A stretch of 64,000 bases of DNA, taken from positions 62,001-126,000 of the forward strand of contig NZ_BCYV01000004.1 of the NCBI RefSeq assembly GCF_001598375.1. The letters run 5' to 3'. The DNA is from Novosphingobium capsulatum NBRC 12533. GTDB lineage: Bacteria > Pseudomonadota > Alphaproteobacteria > Sphingomonadales > Sphingomonadaceae. Below, piece by piece: positions 10,456 through 20,117 of the stretch. Made by a program: the position numbers and the translations under genes. Under the pieces are notes generated by a model. It saw only the letters and a program-made list of their open reading frames with translations. It was not told where the DNA came from and did no database searches. Each line of letters opens with the position of its first letter. Position 1 is the first letter of the stretch.

Positions 10456-11918
10456 TGGAACTGCTTCGCTCTCTCCAGATCACCCTGGCCGAGGAAGTGC
10501 TCAGCATTTCCGGCCTGATCCTGCTGCTGGTGGCGGCCTGGGCCGGTGACAAGGCTGCGCGCCTGATCTCGATCCTGTCGGTTGCGGTCCTGACCGTCTG
10601 CGCCCTGATCGCCGCGCCCGCGCTGTGCGGATCGGCGATGGGCCCGGCGGTGACCGCTTTCGCCGGCCAGTATCATGCCGATGCCTTTGCCGCCTTTGCC
10701 AAGCTGCTGATCTATGCCGGTGCCGGCGTGACGCTGATCGTGGCGCCCGCGTTCTTCGAACGCGTGCGCGGCATGCGCGCGGAATTTCCGCTGCTGGTGC
10801 TGTTTGCCGCGCTGGGCATGGGGATCATGGTGTCGGCCGGCGATCTTCTCGCGCTGTATATCGGTCTCGAACTCAACAGCCTTGCTTCGTATGTGCTGGC
10901 TTCCATGCTGCGCAGCGACGAACGCTCGGCAGAATCGGGCCTCAAGTACTTCGTGCTGGGCTCGCTCGCCTCGGGCATCCTGCTCTATGGCGTCAGCCTG
11001 ACCTATGGCTTCACCGGCACGACCAGCTTTGAAGGCATTCGCCTGGCGCTCAGCCATGGCCTGTCCACCGGCGCCACTTTTGGCGTGGTCTTCGTTCTGG
11101 CTGGCCTGGCGTTCAAGATCAGCGCTGCGCCGTTCCACATGTGGACGCCCGACGTTTATGAAGGCGCGCCGACCCCGGTGACGACCTTCTTTGCCACGGC
11201 GCCCAAGGTCGCTGCGCTCACGCTGCTGATGCGTGTCAGCCTCGAAGCATTCGGCACCCAGGTCCACGCCTGGCAGCAGATCGTGATCTTTGCCGCGCTG
11301 CTGTCGATCGTGATCGGTGCGCTGGGCGCGATCGGGCAAAACAACATCAAGCGCCTGATGGCCTATTCGTCGATCAACAACGTCGGCTTCATGCTGATCG
11401 GCCTGGCCTGTGCCAACCAGCCGGGCGCGGCCGCGATGCTGGTTTACCTGGCGATCTACGTGGCGATGTCGGTGGCGGGCTTTGTCGCCGTGCTGATGCT
11501 CAAGGACGCCGATGGCGAGCCGGTGGAAGCGATTTCCGACATGGCCGGCCTGTCCAAGACGCGCCCGGGCCTGGCCGCAGCGCTGGCTGCAGTCATGTTC
11601 AGCCTGGCGGGCATTCCGCCGCTGTTCGGTTTCTGGGGCAAGTTCGTGGTGTTCCAGGCGGCCGTTCAGGCCAACCTGCTGGCGCTGGCCGCGATTGGTA
11701 TCGCTGCCTCGGTGATCGGCGCGTTCTACTACCTCAAGGTCGTCAAGGTGCTCTACTTTGACGAGGCGACCGACAAGGTGACGGGCAAGAGCGAACTGGC
11801 CCATACCGTGTTGCTGGTGGTGGCCACGCTGTTCATCTCGCCGCTGGGCTACCTGCTGACCAACTGGCTGCACGTGCTTGCCGGCAATGCGGCAGCCGCG
11901 CTGTTCCACGTGGCCTGA
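10455..11918 (+). CDS. nuoN: NADH-quinone oxidoreductase subunit N (antiporter-like)
   Basis: A 487-residue antiporter-like membrane subunit (ND2 homologue) and the last nuo gene. It carries the family motifs ALYIGLELNSLASYVLAS with the conserved glutamate, GLAFKISAAPFHMWTPDVYE with the channel lysine, and GQNNIKRLMAYSSINNVGFM. The length is typical of bacterial NuoN with 14 helices. birA begins 7 bases after the stop with no sign of a terminator, so transcription probably continues. Confidence 0.98.
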   Translation: MELLRSLQITLAEEVLSISGLILLLVAAWAGDKAARLISILSVAVLTVCALIAAPALCGSAMGPAVTAFAGQYHADAFAAFAKLLIYAGAGVTLIVAPAFFERVRGMRAEFPLLVLFAALGMGIMVSAGDLLALYIGLELNSLASYVLASMLRSDERSAESGLKYFVLGSLASGILLYGVSLTYGFTGTTSFEGIRLALSHGLSTGATFGVVFVLAGLAFKISAAPFHMWTPDVYEGAPTPVTTFFATAPKVAALTLLMRVSLEAFGTQVHAWQQIVIFAALLSIVIGALGAIGQNNIKRLMAYSSINNVGFMLIGLACANQPGAAAMLVYLAIYVAMSVAGFVAVLMLKDADGEPVEAISDMAGLSKTRPGLAAALAAVMFSLAGIPPLFGFWGKFVVFQAAVQANLLALAAIGIAASVIGAFYYLKVVKVLYFDEATDKVTGKSELAHTVLLVVATLFISPLGYLLTNWLHVLAGNAAAALFHVA

Positions 11919-11925
11919 GCCGCTC

Positions 11926-12672
11926 TTGCTCGAATACGTAAAAGAAATCCCCTCCACCAACGCGGCCCTTGTGGCGCGCGCTGGTGGGGGGGATTGCCTT
12001 TTGGAGGGGCACTGGCTGATCGCCGATCGGCAGAGCGCCGGGCGCGGCCGATCGGGCCGGGTGTGGAGCGATGGCTTTGGCAACTTCATGGGCTCTACCG
12101 CCGTGCAACTGGCGTCCCATGAAACCGCGCCGCAGACATTGGCGCTGGTTGCCGGCCTGGCGCTGTGGGATGCCGTTTCCAGCATGGCGCCGGGGCTACC
12201 CGGACTGTACCTGAAATGGCCCAACGATCTGCTGGTGGGCCAGGCCAAGCTGGCGGGTATCCTGCTGGAACGGGTGGGCCAGACCGTGGTGGTCGGCATC
12301 GGCGTGAACCTCGCCGCCGCGCCCGATGTGCCGGGGCGGCAGACCGTTTCCCTTGCGGCATTGGGCCACGCTATTGCGCGTGATGCCTTTGCCGCGGCCC
12401 TGGCAAGCGCCTGGGCCGCGCGGCTTGGCGCCTGGCATGCCGGGCAATGGCCTATCTTGCGCAGCGCCTGGGAAGAGCGGGCGGTGCCGCGTGGCACGCT
12501 GGTTTCCGTCAACGATCGCGACCATGGCATGATCATGGGTGCCTTTGCCGGCATCGATGCCGATGGCGTGGCCCAGTTGCGCCTGGCCGATGGCCGCACC
12601 CTTGCGATTCATGCCGGCGATGTCGATCTGGTGGGTGATCCCACGCCACCAGCGGCCCAAGGAGATGCGTAA
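11926..12672 (+). CDS. birA: Biotin-[acetyl-CoA-carboxylase] ligase, no DNA-binding domain
   Basis: This 248-residue enzyme activates biotin to biotinyl-AMP and attaches it to the carrier protein of acetyl-CoA carboxylase. The catalytic domain begins at once with [14 protein letters not shown], contains [15 protein letters not shown] (biotinyl-AMP loop), [12 protein letters not shown] with the catalytic Lys, and VGIGVNL, then a small C-terminal SH3-like domain. The N-terminal helix-turn-helix of E. coli BirA is missing, so it is a class I, non-repressor ligase. No ATG fits; TTG 11926 is the most sensible start, while the open frame to 11878 lies inside nuoN. Its stop TAA overlaps the coaX ATG. 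Confidence 0.93.
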   Translation: MLEYVKEIPSTNAALVARAGGGDCLLEGHWLIADRQSAGRGRSGRVWSDGFGNFMGSTAVQLASHETAPQTLALVAGLALWDAVSSMAPGLPGLYLKWPNDLLVGQAKLAGILLERVGQTVVVGIGVNLAAAPDVPGRQTVSLAALGHAIARDAFAAALASAWAARLGAWHAGQWPILRSAWEERAVPRGTLVSVNDRDHGMIMGAFAGIDADGVAQLRLADGRTLAIHAGDVDLVGDPTPPAAQGDA

Positions 12673-13478
12673 TGCTGCTGGCGGTTGATGTCGGCAATAC
12701 CAACGTGGTGTTTGCCCTGTTCGAGGATCGCACGATCCGCGCGCGCTGGCGCGTGGCCACCGATCCGCGCCGCACGGCCGACGAATACGCCGTGTGGCTG
12801 CTGCAACTGATGCAGATCCAGGGCTTTGCCCGCGATGCCGTGCGCCAGATCGTGATTTCCACGGTGGTGCCGCGCGCGCTGCACAACCTGCAGGTTCTGG
12901 CCGACAAGTATTTCGGCCTGGAAGCGCTGGTGGCGGGGCAGGGCCTGGCCGAATGGGGCTTTGTCGCCGATGTGGACGAGCCACGCTCGCTCGGCGCGGA
13001 TCGCGCGCTGAACGTGATTGCCGGCCATGCCGCCCATCCCGGGCAGCACCTGATCATCATCGATTTCGGTACGGCGACGACGTTCGACTGGGTAGACCCA
13101 CAAGGCACCTACAAGGGCGGGATCATTGCGCCGGGGATCAACCTCTCGCTCGACGCGCTGGTGAGTGCGGCGGCGAAATTGCCGCGCATCGCCATTTCCG
13201 TGCCGCGCCAGGGCGAAAGCGTGATAGGGCGCAACACCGAAGACCAGATGCACATCGGCGTGTTCTGGGGCTATGTTGCCATGATGGAAGGCCTGATCGC
13301 CCGGATGCGCGCCGAAATCGGCCAACCGGCCAAGGTGATTGCCACGGGCGGGCTGGCCGTATTGTTTGACCGCCACACGCGGATTTTTGACCATGTCGAC
13401 CCCGACCTGACGTTGGACGGCATGGCCTTGCTTGCAGAGCGCGCCATCGCGGCCGCCCAGAACAGGACACAAGAGTGA
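12672..13478 (+). CDS. coaX: Type III pantothenate kinase
   Basis: This 268-residue enzyme phosphorylates pantothenate, the first step of coenzyme A synthesis, and belongs to the type III (CoaX/Baf) class of the ASKHA fold. The N-terminal phosphate loop DVGNTNVVF, the LGADRALN segment and the [10 protein letters not shown] phosphate motif are present. CoaX needs a monovalent cation and is not feedback-inhibited by CoA in characterised members. The ATG sits on the last base of the birA stop, and the C-terminus overlaps rnj by a GTGA junction. coaD, a later step of the same pathway, is also in this window at 43477-43989. Confidence 0.96.
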   Translation: MLLAVDVGNTNVVFALFEDRTIRARWRVATDPRRTADEYAVWLLQLMQIQGFARDAVRQIVISTVVPRALHNLQVLADKYFGLEALVAGQGLAEWGFVADVDEPRSLGADRALNVIAGHAAHPGQHLIIIDFGTATTFDWVDPQGTYKGGIIAPGINLSLDALVSAAAKLPRIAISVPRQGESVIGRNTEDQMHIGVFWGYVAMMEGLIARMRAEIGQPAKVIATGGLAVLFDRHTRIFDHVDPDLTLDGMALLAERAIAAAQNRTQE

Positions 13479-15127
13479 AGCCCGGAAAGGAATTGCTGTT
13501 TCTCGCCCTTGGAGGTTCGGGCGAGATCGGGATGAACGTCAACCTTTATGGGTGTGACGGCAAGTGGTTGATGGTCGACCTGGGCATGACCTTTGCCGAT
13601 CCCTGGTACCCCGGCGTCGAACTCGTCTTTGCCGATCTGGAATTCATCGAAGCGCGCAAGAAGGACCTGCTCGGCATTGTCCTGACCCATGCGCACGAGG
13701 ATCATATCGGCGCGGTGCCCTATTTCGCGCAGGAACTGGGCGTGCCGCTCTATGCCACGCCGTTTACCGCGCGCCTGGTGAATGAAAAGCTGGTGGAAGC
13801 CGGCATCGAGAACAGCGTCGAACTGAACGTGATCCAGAACGAGGGCAGCCTCTCGCTCGGCGCGTTCGACATCCGCTATGTGCCGCTGGCGCACTCGATC
13901 GCCGAAGGCAATGCCCTGGTGATCGACACGCCCTATGGCCGCGTGTTCCACACCGGTGACTGGAAGCTGGACGACGAGCCGCGCGTGGGCACGCCCGCCA
14001 CCGAGGAAGAACTGACCGCCATCGGTGACGAAGGCGTGCTGGCGCTGGTGTGCGATTCCACCAACGTGTTCAATCCCAAGCCGTCCGGCTCGGAAGGTGC
14101 GGTGCGGGCCGGGCTGCTCGAAACCATTGCCGAGCTCAAGGGCCGGCGCGTGGTGGTGACGACCTTTGCCTCCAACGTGGCGCGCTTGCAGACCCTGGCC
14201 GAAGTGGCCGAGGCCACCGGGCGGCAGCTGTGCGTGGCCGGGCGCTCGCTCGATCGCATCATCAAGGTGTCGCAGGCATCGGGCTATCTGCTCGATTTTC
14301 CCGATCCTATCAGCATGGACGCGGCGATGGACCTGCCGCGCGGCGAAGTGCTGATCCTGGCCACTGGCGGACAGGGTGAGGCGCGCGCCGCGCTTGCCCG
14401 TATCGCTGGTGGCCAGCATCCGATCTCGCTGGAAGCGGGCGATGCGGTGGTGTTTTCCAGCCGCCAGATTCCCGGCAACGAACTGGCCATCGGCCGCGTG
14501 CAGAACGCGCTGGTGGAAAAGGGCGTGCGCCTGATCACCGACAAGCAATCGATGATCCACGTTTCGGGTCACCCTGGTCGGCCGGAACTGGTGGCGCTGT
14601 ATGATTGGCTGCGCCCCAAGATCCTGGTGCCGGTGCATGGCGAAATCCGCCACATGGCCGAGCAGGCCGCGCTGGGCAAGGCCGAGGGCATTCCCAAGAC
14701 CATCCTGCAGAAGAACGGCGATCTGGTGCGCCTGGCCCCCAATGGGCCGGTCAAGATCAGCACCGAACGCAATGGCCGCCTGGTGCTGGATGGCGATATC
14801 ATCGCCCCGGCCGATGGCGAGGCGATGGCCGCGCGGCGCAAGCTGGGCAACAATGGCCTGGTCAGCGTGGCCCTTGCGGTGACAGCCGAAGGCAAGCAGG
14901 CCTCTGGTGTGGACATCGGCTGCATTGGCGTGCCCCTGGAAGAGGACATGGAGCCGTTCCTGGAAGAGGCGCGCGAGGACGTGTCAAAGGCGCTGAAAGC
15001 CCTCAAGGGCGACCGCAAGCGCGACCGCGTGGCCGTTGCCGAATGCGTGCGGCTTGCGGTAAGACGCACGGCGCAGCGCTGGTCGGGCAAGAAGCCGGTG
15101 GTGCAGGTGCTGCTGCGCGAACGTTGA
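13475..15127 (+). CDS. rnj: Ribonuclease J
   Basis: This 550-residue metallo-beta-lactamase/beta-CASP nuclease acts on RNA 5' ends (5'-to-3' exonuclease and endonuclease) and helps in rRNA maturation and mRNA decay in alphaproteobacteria. The zinc motif [12 protein letters not shown] is near residue 74, a later GDWKLD holds a ligand Asp, and the beta-CASP region includes SGHPGRPEL. The start is GTG overlapping the coaX stop (GTGA). The C-terminal domain is present, so the protein is full length. It lies at the end of the overlapping gene chain that starts with nuoE. Confidence 0.95.
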   Translation: MKPGKELLFLALGGSGEIGMNVNLYGCDGKWLMVDLGMTFADPWYPGVELVFADLEFIEARKKDLLGIVLTHAHEDHIGAVPYFAQELGVPLYATPFTARLVNEKLVEAGIENSVELNVIQNEGSLSLGAFDIRYVPLAHSIAEGNALVIDTPYGRVFHTGDWKLDDEPRVGTPATEEELTAIGDEGVLALVCDSTNVFNPKPSGSEGAVRAGLLETIAELKGRRVVVTTFASNVARLQTLAEVAEATGRQLCVAGRSLDRIIKVSQASGYLLDFPDPISMDAAMDLPRGEVLILATGGQGEARAALARIAGGQHPISLEAGDAVVFSSRQIPGNELAIGRVQNALVEKGVRLITDKQSMIHVSGHPGRPELVALYDWLRPKILVPVHGEIRHMAEQAALGKAEGIPKTILQKNGDLVRLAPNGPVKISTERNGRLVLDGDIIAPADGEAMAARRKLGNNGLVSVALAVTAEGKQASGVDIGCIGVPLEEDMEPFLEEAREDVSKALKALKGDRKRDRVAVAECVRLAVRRTAQRWSGKKPVVQVLLRER

Positions 15128-15164
15128 GCCGGCAACAGCCGCACGGCGCAAGAGGGAGAGAACG

Positions 15165-15437
15165 ATGCGTTTTGGCTCGATGCTGGCGGTCTATGCCCTG
15201 ATCTGGGTGCTGTCTGCCTTTGCCGTGCTGCCCTTTGGCCTGCGCACCCCGCACGATGCCGGGGTGAACCCCACGGTGGGCCATGCCACCAGCGCGCCGG
15301 TGAATTTCCGGCCGCGCATGGTGGCTTGGCGTGCCACGCTGGTTTCGGCGGTGGTCTTTGCCCTGCTCTACGCCAATTTCCGCAACGGTTGGATAACGGC
15401 GTCAGACCTCGACATTTCGCCGTTGATCGGCCTTTGA
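15165..15437 (+). CDS. DUF1467 family small membrane protein
   Basis: This 90-residue protein has two hydrophobic helices, near residues 5-25 (LAVYALIWVLSAFAVLPFGL) and 56-72 (ATLVSAVVFALLYANF), separated by a polar loop with TPHDAGVNPTVGHA. That layout and the LPFGLRT motif match the DUF1467 family of alphaproteobacteria, whose function is unknown. A good AGGGAGAG ribosome site lies 8 bases before the ATG. It closes the nuo-rnj run and is convergent with the next gene with a single base between the two stops, leaving no room for a terminator. Confidence 0.88.
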   Translation: MRFGSMLAVYALIWVLSAFAVLPFGLRTPHDAGVNPTVGHATSAPVNFRPRMVAWRATLVSAVVFALLYANFRNGWITASDLDISPLIGL

Positions 15438-15438
15438 C

Positions 15439-16323
15439 CTACCACAGGATGCCGCCTTCGGGCTGAACCACTGGAACGGGCGGCAGGCCCAGGCTTTCAT
15501 TGCAATCGGATTCGATCGTGGCGCACATCGCCGTGAGCGGGGCGTCGTGGATCGTGTTGGCGAACGGATTGACCAGGTCATCGCCGATCTGCAGCGCGGC
15601 GAGGAACATGAAGCCGGCCAAGGCGGAGCCAAGCGGCGTCGCCGGCCCCAGCGTTTCCACCAGGCCAATCGGCAGCAGCACGCAGAACAGGCGCGTGAAG
15701 AACGTGGGAAAACTGCGGTATTGCGCGGGCAGCGGGGTGTTGCGCAGACGCTCCATGGCGCCTTGGGCGTTGCTGATATCGACCATGATCGCCTCGATCC
15801 GGCTCAACTGCACGGTATCGATCCAGCCCTGACGCAGCGCGGAGGCCAGGCGCATGCCGTTGCCTTCGAGCAGGCCATTGGCCGGGTTGCGCCGCGCCAG
15901 TTCGGGAATCTCCGCCTCTCCCAGCACGCGCTGCGCGCTTTCAGCCGGGTCTTGCCCGCGCAACTGGTGGCGCAGCACGTGGACATAGGCGATGTGGCGG
16001 CGCACCACGTCATGGCGCAAGGCCTGGCCGGCCGCGTGATCGGGCAGGGCGGCACCCACCGCGCGCGCCAGGCTGCGCGAGGCGTTGGTCATCGCGCCCC
16101 ACACGATGCGGCCTTCCCACCAGCGGGCATAGGCCGAATTGACGCGAAACCCCAGCAGCAGTGCCAGCCCGGTGCCGAAGATCGTCAAGGGCAGCGCCGG
16201 GGCGGGGAAGGGCGTGAAATAATAGAAGACGGTTACCGCCACATCCCACACGAACAGGGCGAGCAGCGTGTTCCACGCCGCCACGAACGTCATGCGGATA
16301 CGCGGGGTCTTGCCAACGATCAT
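15439..16323 (-). CDS. Bestrophin-family membrane channel
   Basis: This 294-residue protein matches the bacterial bestrophin / UPF0187 family (PF01062), pentameric ion channels. The N-terminal helix, the GFRVNSAYARWWEGRIVWG motif near residue 58, a central cytoplasmic helical region, and the second membrane pair (LFCVLLPIGLVETLG) followed by DLVNPFANTIHDAPL with the acidic gating/Ca-like segment are all visible. Bacterial members characterised so far are cation-selective, but selectivity cannot be read from this sequence. A small membrane protein gene lies upstream on the same strand with an 18-base gap. Confidence 0.92.
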   Translation of the reverse strand: MIVGKTPRIRMTFVAAWNTLLALFVWDVAVTVFYYFTPFPAPALPLTIFGTGLALLLGFRVNSAYARWWEGRIVWGAMTNASRSLARAVGAALPDHAAGQALRHDVVRRHIAYVHVLRHQLRGQDPAESAQRVLGEAEIPELARRNPANGLLEGNGMRLASALRQGWIDTVQLSRIEAIMVDISNAQGAMERLRNTPLPAQYRSFPTFFTRLFCVLLPIGLVETLGPATPLGSALAGFMFLAALQIGDDLVNPFANTIHDAPLTAMCATIESDCNESLGLPPVPVVQPEGGILW

Positions 16324-16341
16324 GCCTGTTTGAACCTTTGA

Positions 16342-16605
16342 TCAGGGGCGCGGCGCCGGGTCATCGGGGCGATCCATGCCCAGCCAGGCCCGGCGCAGCG
16401 CGATGCAGCCGATAATACCGATCACCTTGGCAAGCGCCAGTTGCAGTGTCTGCCCTTCTTCGTTGATCGCCAGCCAGGCCAGCACGGCCATGGCCAGCAC
16501 GGCGCAGTGCACCGGCAGCGCCTCGATATCGTTCCAGCGCAGGGGCGCTTCGGCGCCATACGCGGCGGCAGGTGCGGCGTTGCGAAAGGGGAATGCAAAG
16601 GCCAT
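16342..16605 (-). CDS. Hypothetical small membrane protein
   Basis: No family recognised. From ATG 16605 it gives an 87-residue protein with one or two hydrophobic helices (VHCAVLAMAVLAWLAINEE and LALAKVIGIIGCIALRRAW) and a proline/aspartate-rich end. Upstream in-frame ATGs at 16626 and 16704 exist; the shorter start is preferred because the extra residues are basic and look non-coding. It is placed just before the bestrophin gene, so both may be transcribed together, divergently from the LysR gene. Coding status rests on frame, composition and neighbourhood only. Confidence 0.5.
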   Translation of the reverse strand: MAFAFPFRNAAPAAAYGAEAPLRWNDIEALPVHCAVLAMAVLAWLAINEEGQTLQLALAKVIGIIGCIALRRAWLGMDRPDDPAPRP

Positions 16606-16839
16606 CGACAGGTTCCCGTGTCTCATCGGCGGTACCACCATGGCACGCCATCGCCCTTTCATTTTGCGACGCGCCAGGGAAATGGGAATGCCCATGGCCG
16701 GCAACCGTGGCTTGCAGATTTTGAAAACATCAGGTGGAACAGAGAATTACGTCGCAAATCCGGCAGCGGGCAACGATTTCAAACAGTTCTGCAACCTTGG
16801 GCATATTGCGGCGCAACACCGGCATCCTATCCTCGGTTA

Positions 16840-17721
16840 ATGGCAGATCGTTATTCCGAACTGGTTTCATTCGTCCGCGTGGCCGAGGCGGGTAGCTTGT
16901 CGCAGGCGGCAGTGCGCCTGGGCCTGTCGCTGCCGGTCGTTAGCCGCCGCCTGGCCCAATTGGAGGCGCGCCTGGGCGTGGCGCTGGTCCGCCGCAACAG
17001 CCGCCACCTTTCGCTGACCGAGGAAGGCGAAATCTTCTATCGCCAGGCCGGGCAGGCCCTGGCCGACATGGAACGGGCCGAAACCGTGATCCGCACGCGT
17101 GCCTTTGGCCCCGCTGGCACGCTGAAAGTGGCAACGACCCTGGCCTTTGGCCGCCGCCGCCTGGGCGAGTTGTTGCAGCGCTTTGCCCGTGCCCATGCCG
17201 ACGTGACCGTGCATCTCGACAGCGTGCCGGCGCTGGCCAACCCGGTGGAGAGCGGGCACGACCTGGTGATCAGCTTTGCGCCGCCGCCGCTGTCTTCGCT
17301 GATCTGCCGCCGCCTGGGCAGCAACCCGCGCGTGCTGTGTGCCGCGCCGTCGTATCTGGAGCGGCGCGGGCGGCCGCAGGCGGTGGAAGACCTGGCGCAT
17401 CACGAGCACGTGGTGGTGCTGGACGAAGCCGGCGCCGTGCTGCGCGAGGGCCTGCCCGAGGGGCTGGCGCTGCCGGCGGGCCTGGCCACCAACGATGCCG
17501 ACGTGGCGCGCGCCTGGGCGCTGGATGGCGCAGGCGTGGCGCTGCATTCGCTGTGGGAAGTGGCCGAAGACCTGGAGAGCGGCGCGCTGGAGGCGGTGCT
17601 GCCCGATCTGGAACTGCCGGCGCTGCCGGTGGTGGCGCTGTTTGAGCCGCGCCAGGGGCAGACACCGCGCCTGCGCCGCTGCCTGCAATTCCTGGCGCAT
17701 CAGGTGCCGGCTTTGGCGTGA
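16840..17721 (+). CDS. LysR-family transcriptional regulator
   Basis: This 293-residue regulator has an N-terminal winged helix-turn-helix (residues 1-60, FVRVAEAGSLSQAAVRLGLS then VVSRRLAQLEARLGVALVRR) and a LysR substrate-binding domain. ATG 16840 was chosen since it gives the classic N-terminus MADRYSELVSFVRV; the open frame extends much further upstream but through non-coding-like sequence. It is divergent from the small membrane/bestrophin gene pair, which are therefore candidate targets. The inducer is unknown. Confidence 0.93.
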   Translation: MADRYSELVSFVRVAEAGSLSQAAVRLGLSLPVVSRRLAQLEARLGVALVRRNSRHLSLTEEGEIFYRQAGQALADMERAETVIRTRAFGPAGTLKVATTLAFGRRRLGELLQRFARAHADVTVHLDSVPALANPVESGHDLVISFAPPPLSSLICRRLGSNPRVLCAAPSYLERRGRPQAVEDLAHHEHVVVLDEAGAVLREGLPEGLALPAGLATNDADVARAWALDGAGVALHSLWEVAEDLESGALEAVLPDLELPALPVVALFEPRQGQTPRLRRCLQFLAHQVPALA

Positions 17722-17740
17722 TGGGAGGAGCATCGACGTA

Positions 17741-17797
17741 CCCCCCTCCGTCAGCCCTGCGGGCTGACACCTCCCCCACGGGTGGGGGAGGATTTGG
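17741..17797. repeat. REP-like double palindrome (family A, copy 1)
   Basis: Two perfect adjacent palindromes lie between the LysR gene and phoB: GTCAGCCC/GGGCTGAC (17750-17768, 3-nt loop) and CCTCCCCCAC/GTGGGGGAGG (17770-17791). The same order and near-identical sequence recurs at 39936-39990. It could act as a bidirectional transcription barrier between these convergent genes, but has no T-tract. Confidence 0.8.
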
Positions 17798-17801
17798 ATG
17801 G

Positions 17802-18491
17802 TTACACGCCTTCCAGGGCGTAGCCGGCGGAGCGCACGGTGCGCACCGGGTCAGCCGCGCCGGGCAGGGCGATCGCCTGGCGCAGGCGGCGGATGTGCAC
17901 GTCAACCGTGCGCAGTTCGATGTCGCTGCCGCTGCCCCACACCGCATCGAGCAGTTGCCCGCGCGAAAACACGCGGCCGGGATGCTCCATGAAATGCTTG
18001 AGCAGGCGGAATTCGGTGGGGCCGATCTTGATCGTCTGGCCGCGCCGGGTGACGCGGTGCGCGGTGGGATCGAGGCTCATGTCGCCCACGGTAATGGTTT
18101 CGCCGGCCAGCGCCGGGCGCACGCGGCGCAGCACGGCGCCAACGCGGGCGATGAGTTCGCGCGGCGAAAACGGCTTGGTGACGTAGTCATCAGCGCCGGT
18201 TTCCAGGCCGCGCACGCGATCATCCTCGTCGCTGCGCGCGGTGAGCATGATGATCGGCACATGGGCCGTGGCCTTGTTGCGGCGCAGGCGGCGGCACACC
18301 TCGATCCCGCTGGTGCCACCGATCATCCAATCGAGCAGCACGAGATCGGGCGTGTCTTCGGCGGCCAGGAGCAGGGCTTCATCGCCATCGTCGGTGCTGC
18401 GCACGTCATAGCCTTCGCCGCGGAAGCGATATTCCACGAGTTCGGCCAGCGCGGTATCGTCTTCGACGAGAAGCAGCTTGGGAGCAGACAC
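17802..18491 (-). CDS. phoB: Phosphate regulon response regulator PhoB
   Basis: A 229-residue OmpR-class response regulator. The receiver domain has the acidic pocket VEDD (D11, D12), the phosphoacceptor Asp54 in VLLDW and the conserved Lys in TKPF. The C-terminal winged-helix DNA-binding domain contains EFRLLKHFMEHPGRVFSRGQ. It binds Pho boxes when phosphorylated by PhoR. Start is GTG with GGAGGT 7-8 bases upstream; an overlapping ATG in another frame is not used. It is the last gene of the phoR-pst-phoU-phoB block, 99 bases after phoU. Confidence 0.97.
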   Translation of the reverse strand: MSAPKLLLVEDDTALAELVEYRFRGEGYDVRSTDDGDEALLLAAEDTPDLVLLDWMIGGTSGIEVCRRLRRNKATAHVPIIMLTARSDEDDRVRGLETGADDYVTKPFSPRELIARVGAVLRRVRPALAGETITVGDMSLDPTAHRVTRRGQTIKIGPTEFRLLKHFMEHPGRVFSRGQLLDAVWGSGSDIELRTVDVHIRRLRQAIALPGAADPVRTVRSAGYALEGV

Positions 18492-18590
18492 GCATTACCT
18501 CCGGGATGAACCTTGACCGTAACCTTGCGAAAGCACGACAATTGTTACGTGGCCATGACGAATGGCGTGGGAATAATGCGGCCGCCGCGA

Positions 18591-19274
18591 TCACGCTGGC
18601 GGAATGACGTCTTCCCGTTCGGGCAGATAGGTGCCCGTGGCGGCATAGTGGACGATTTCGGCAATATTGGTGGCCTGGTCGCCGATCCGCTCGATATTGC
18701 GGGCCACGAACATCAGCTGGGCGACGCTGCTGATCGTGGCGGGGTTTTCCACCATGTACGACACGAAATTGCGGAACACGCTGTCATAGATCGCATCGAC
18801 CTTGGCATCGCGGCGCACGATTTCGGCGGCGGCCACGGCATCGCGCGCGGCATAGGCGGTGAGCACGTCGTGCACCATGTCGCTGGCCAGCTCGTTCATG
18901 ATCGGCAGCAGGGTCAGCGGTTCGAAGCGCTTGCGCCCCTCGATATGGCCCACGCGCTTGGCGATGTTCTTGGCATAGTCGCCAATCCGCTCGATCACGC
19001 CGGCGATCTTGAGCGCGGCGATCACTTCGCGCAGGTCGTCGGCCATCGGTGCGCGCAGGGCGAGCACGCGGATGGCGAGGCGATCAACCTCGCCTTCCAG
19101 CTGGTCGATGCGCTTGTCGCGCGCGATCACGCTGGTGGCCAGCTCCTCGTTGCCGCCGACCAGGGCGTCCATCGCCTCGGTAATGGAAAGTTCGGCCAGG
19201 CCGCCCATTTCCGCCACCAGGCCGCGCAGGCGGGTGATGTCTTCGTCGAATGCCTTGACGGTATGTTCAGCCAC
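18591..19274 (-). CDS. phoU: Phosphate signalling protein PhoU
   Basis: A 227-residue protein made of two three-helix PhoU repeats, seen in the paired motifs LADDLREVIAALKIAGVIERIGDYAKNIA-like and FVARNIERIGDQATNIAEIV segments (each with the E/D-R-I-G-D core that binds metal). PhoU links PstSCAB status to PhoR and restrains phosphate uptake. The start is GTG 19274 with AGGA just upstream, giving VAEHTVKAFDED; longer frames run into pstB. It lies 11 bases after the pstB stop. Confidence 0.95.
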   Translation of the reverse strand: MAEHTVKAFDEDITRLRGLVAEMGGLAELSITEAMDALVGGNEELATSVIARDKRIDQLEGEVDRLAIRVLALRAPMADDLREVIAALKIAGVIERIGDYAKNIAKRVGHIEGRKRFEPLTLLPIMNELASDMVHDVLTAYAARDAVAAAEIVRRDAKVDAIYDSVFRNFVSYMVENPATISSVAQLMFVARNIERIGDQATNIAEIVHYAATGTYLPEREDVIPPA

Positions 19275-19285
19275 GTCTCGTATCC

Positions 19286-20116
19286 TTACCCGTAACGCCC
19301 GGTGATATAGTCCTTGGTGCGCTCTTCCCGTGGATTGGTGAAGATGTCCGAGGTCGTGCCATATTCCACGATCTTGCCCATATGGAAGAACGCGGTGCGC
19401 TGCGAGACGCGGGCGGCCTGCTGCATGGAGTGGGTGACGATCACGATGGCATAGCGGCCACGCAATTCGTCGATCAGTTCCTCGATCCGCGCGGTGGCGA
19501 TGGGATCGAGCGCGGAGCACGGCTCGTCCATCAGGATCACTTCGGGATCGACGGCAATGGCGCGGGCGATGCACAGGCGCTGTTGCTGGCCGCCCGAGAG
19601 CGCGGTGCCGCTGTCGGTGAGCCGATCCTTGACTTCGTCCCACAGGCCGGCGCGCTGGAGCGAGGTTTCGACGATGCCGTCCAACTCGCTCTTGCTGGTC
19701 GTTAGCCCGTGGATGCGCGGGCCATAGGCGATGTTTTCATAGATCGACTTGGGAAACGGGTTGGGCTTTTGAAAGACCATGCCAACGCGCGCGCGCAGCT
19801 GCACCACGTCCATGCCCGAGCGGTAGATATCCTGCCCATCGATCAGGATTTCGCCTTCGACCCGGGCATTGGCGATCGTGTCGTTCATGCGATTCAACGA
19901 ACGCAGGAACGTGGACTTGCCACAGCCCGAGGGGCCGATAAACGCGGTGACATAGTCGTTGGGCACGTCGATCGAGACATCGTCGATCGCGCGCTTGGCG
20001 CCATAGAACACCGAAACGTTGCGCGCGCTGATCTTGGCCGGGCCATCGTCGGGCAAGCTGGTGATCTGCGCCGCGGCTTCGGCAGGGGCGTCGGTGAGGG
20101 GCAGGGGGGCGTTCAT
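19286..20116 (-). CDS. pstB: Phosphate ABC transporter ATP-binding protein PstB
   Basis: A 276-residue ATPase of the high-affinity phosphate importer. Walker [10 protein letters not shown] is at residues 61-69, the signature is LSGGQQQR, and Walker B is [13 protein letters not shown]. The switch His is in [14 protein letters not shown] Pro/Ala-rich N-terminal extension of about 30 residues precedes the ABC domain. ATG 20116 is chosen, one base after the pstA stop; the frame continues upstream but into pstA. Confidence 0.98.
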   Translation of the reverse strand: MNAPLPLTDAPAEAAAQITSLPDDGPAKISARNVSVFYGAKRAIDDVSIDVPNDYVTAFIGPSGCGKSTFLRSLNRMNDTIANARVEGEILIDGQDIYRSGMDVVQLRARVGMVFQKPNPFPKSIYENIAYGPRIHGLTTSKSELDGIVETSLQRAGLWDEVKDRLTDSGTALSGGQQQRLCIARAIAVDPEVILMDEPCSALDPIATARIEELIDELRGRYAIVIVTHSMQQAARVSQRTAFFHMGKIVEYGTTSDIFTNPREERTKDYITGRYG

Positions 20117-20117
20117 G

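Noticed and set aside
18492..18590. Second Pho box before phoB
   Set aside because: The phoU-phoB gap has TTCGTCAT and TTGTCG-like pieces but no two half sites at 11-base spacing.
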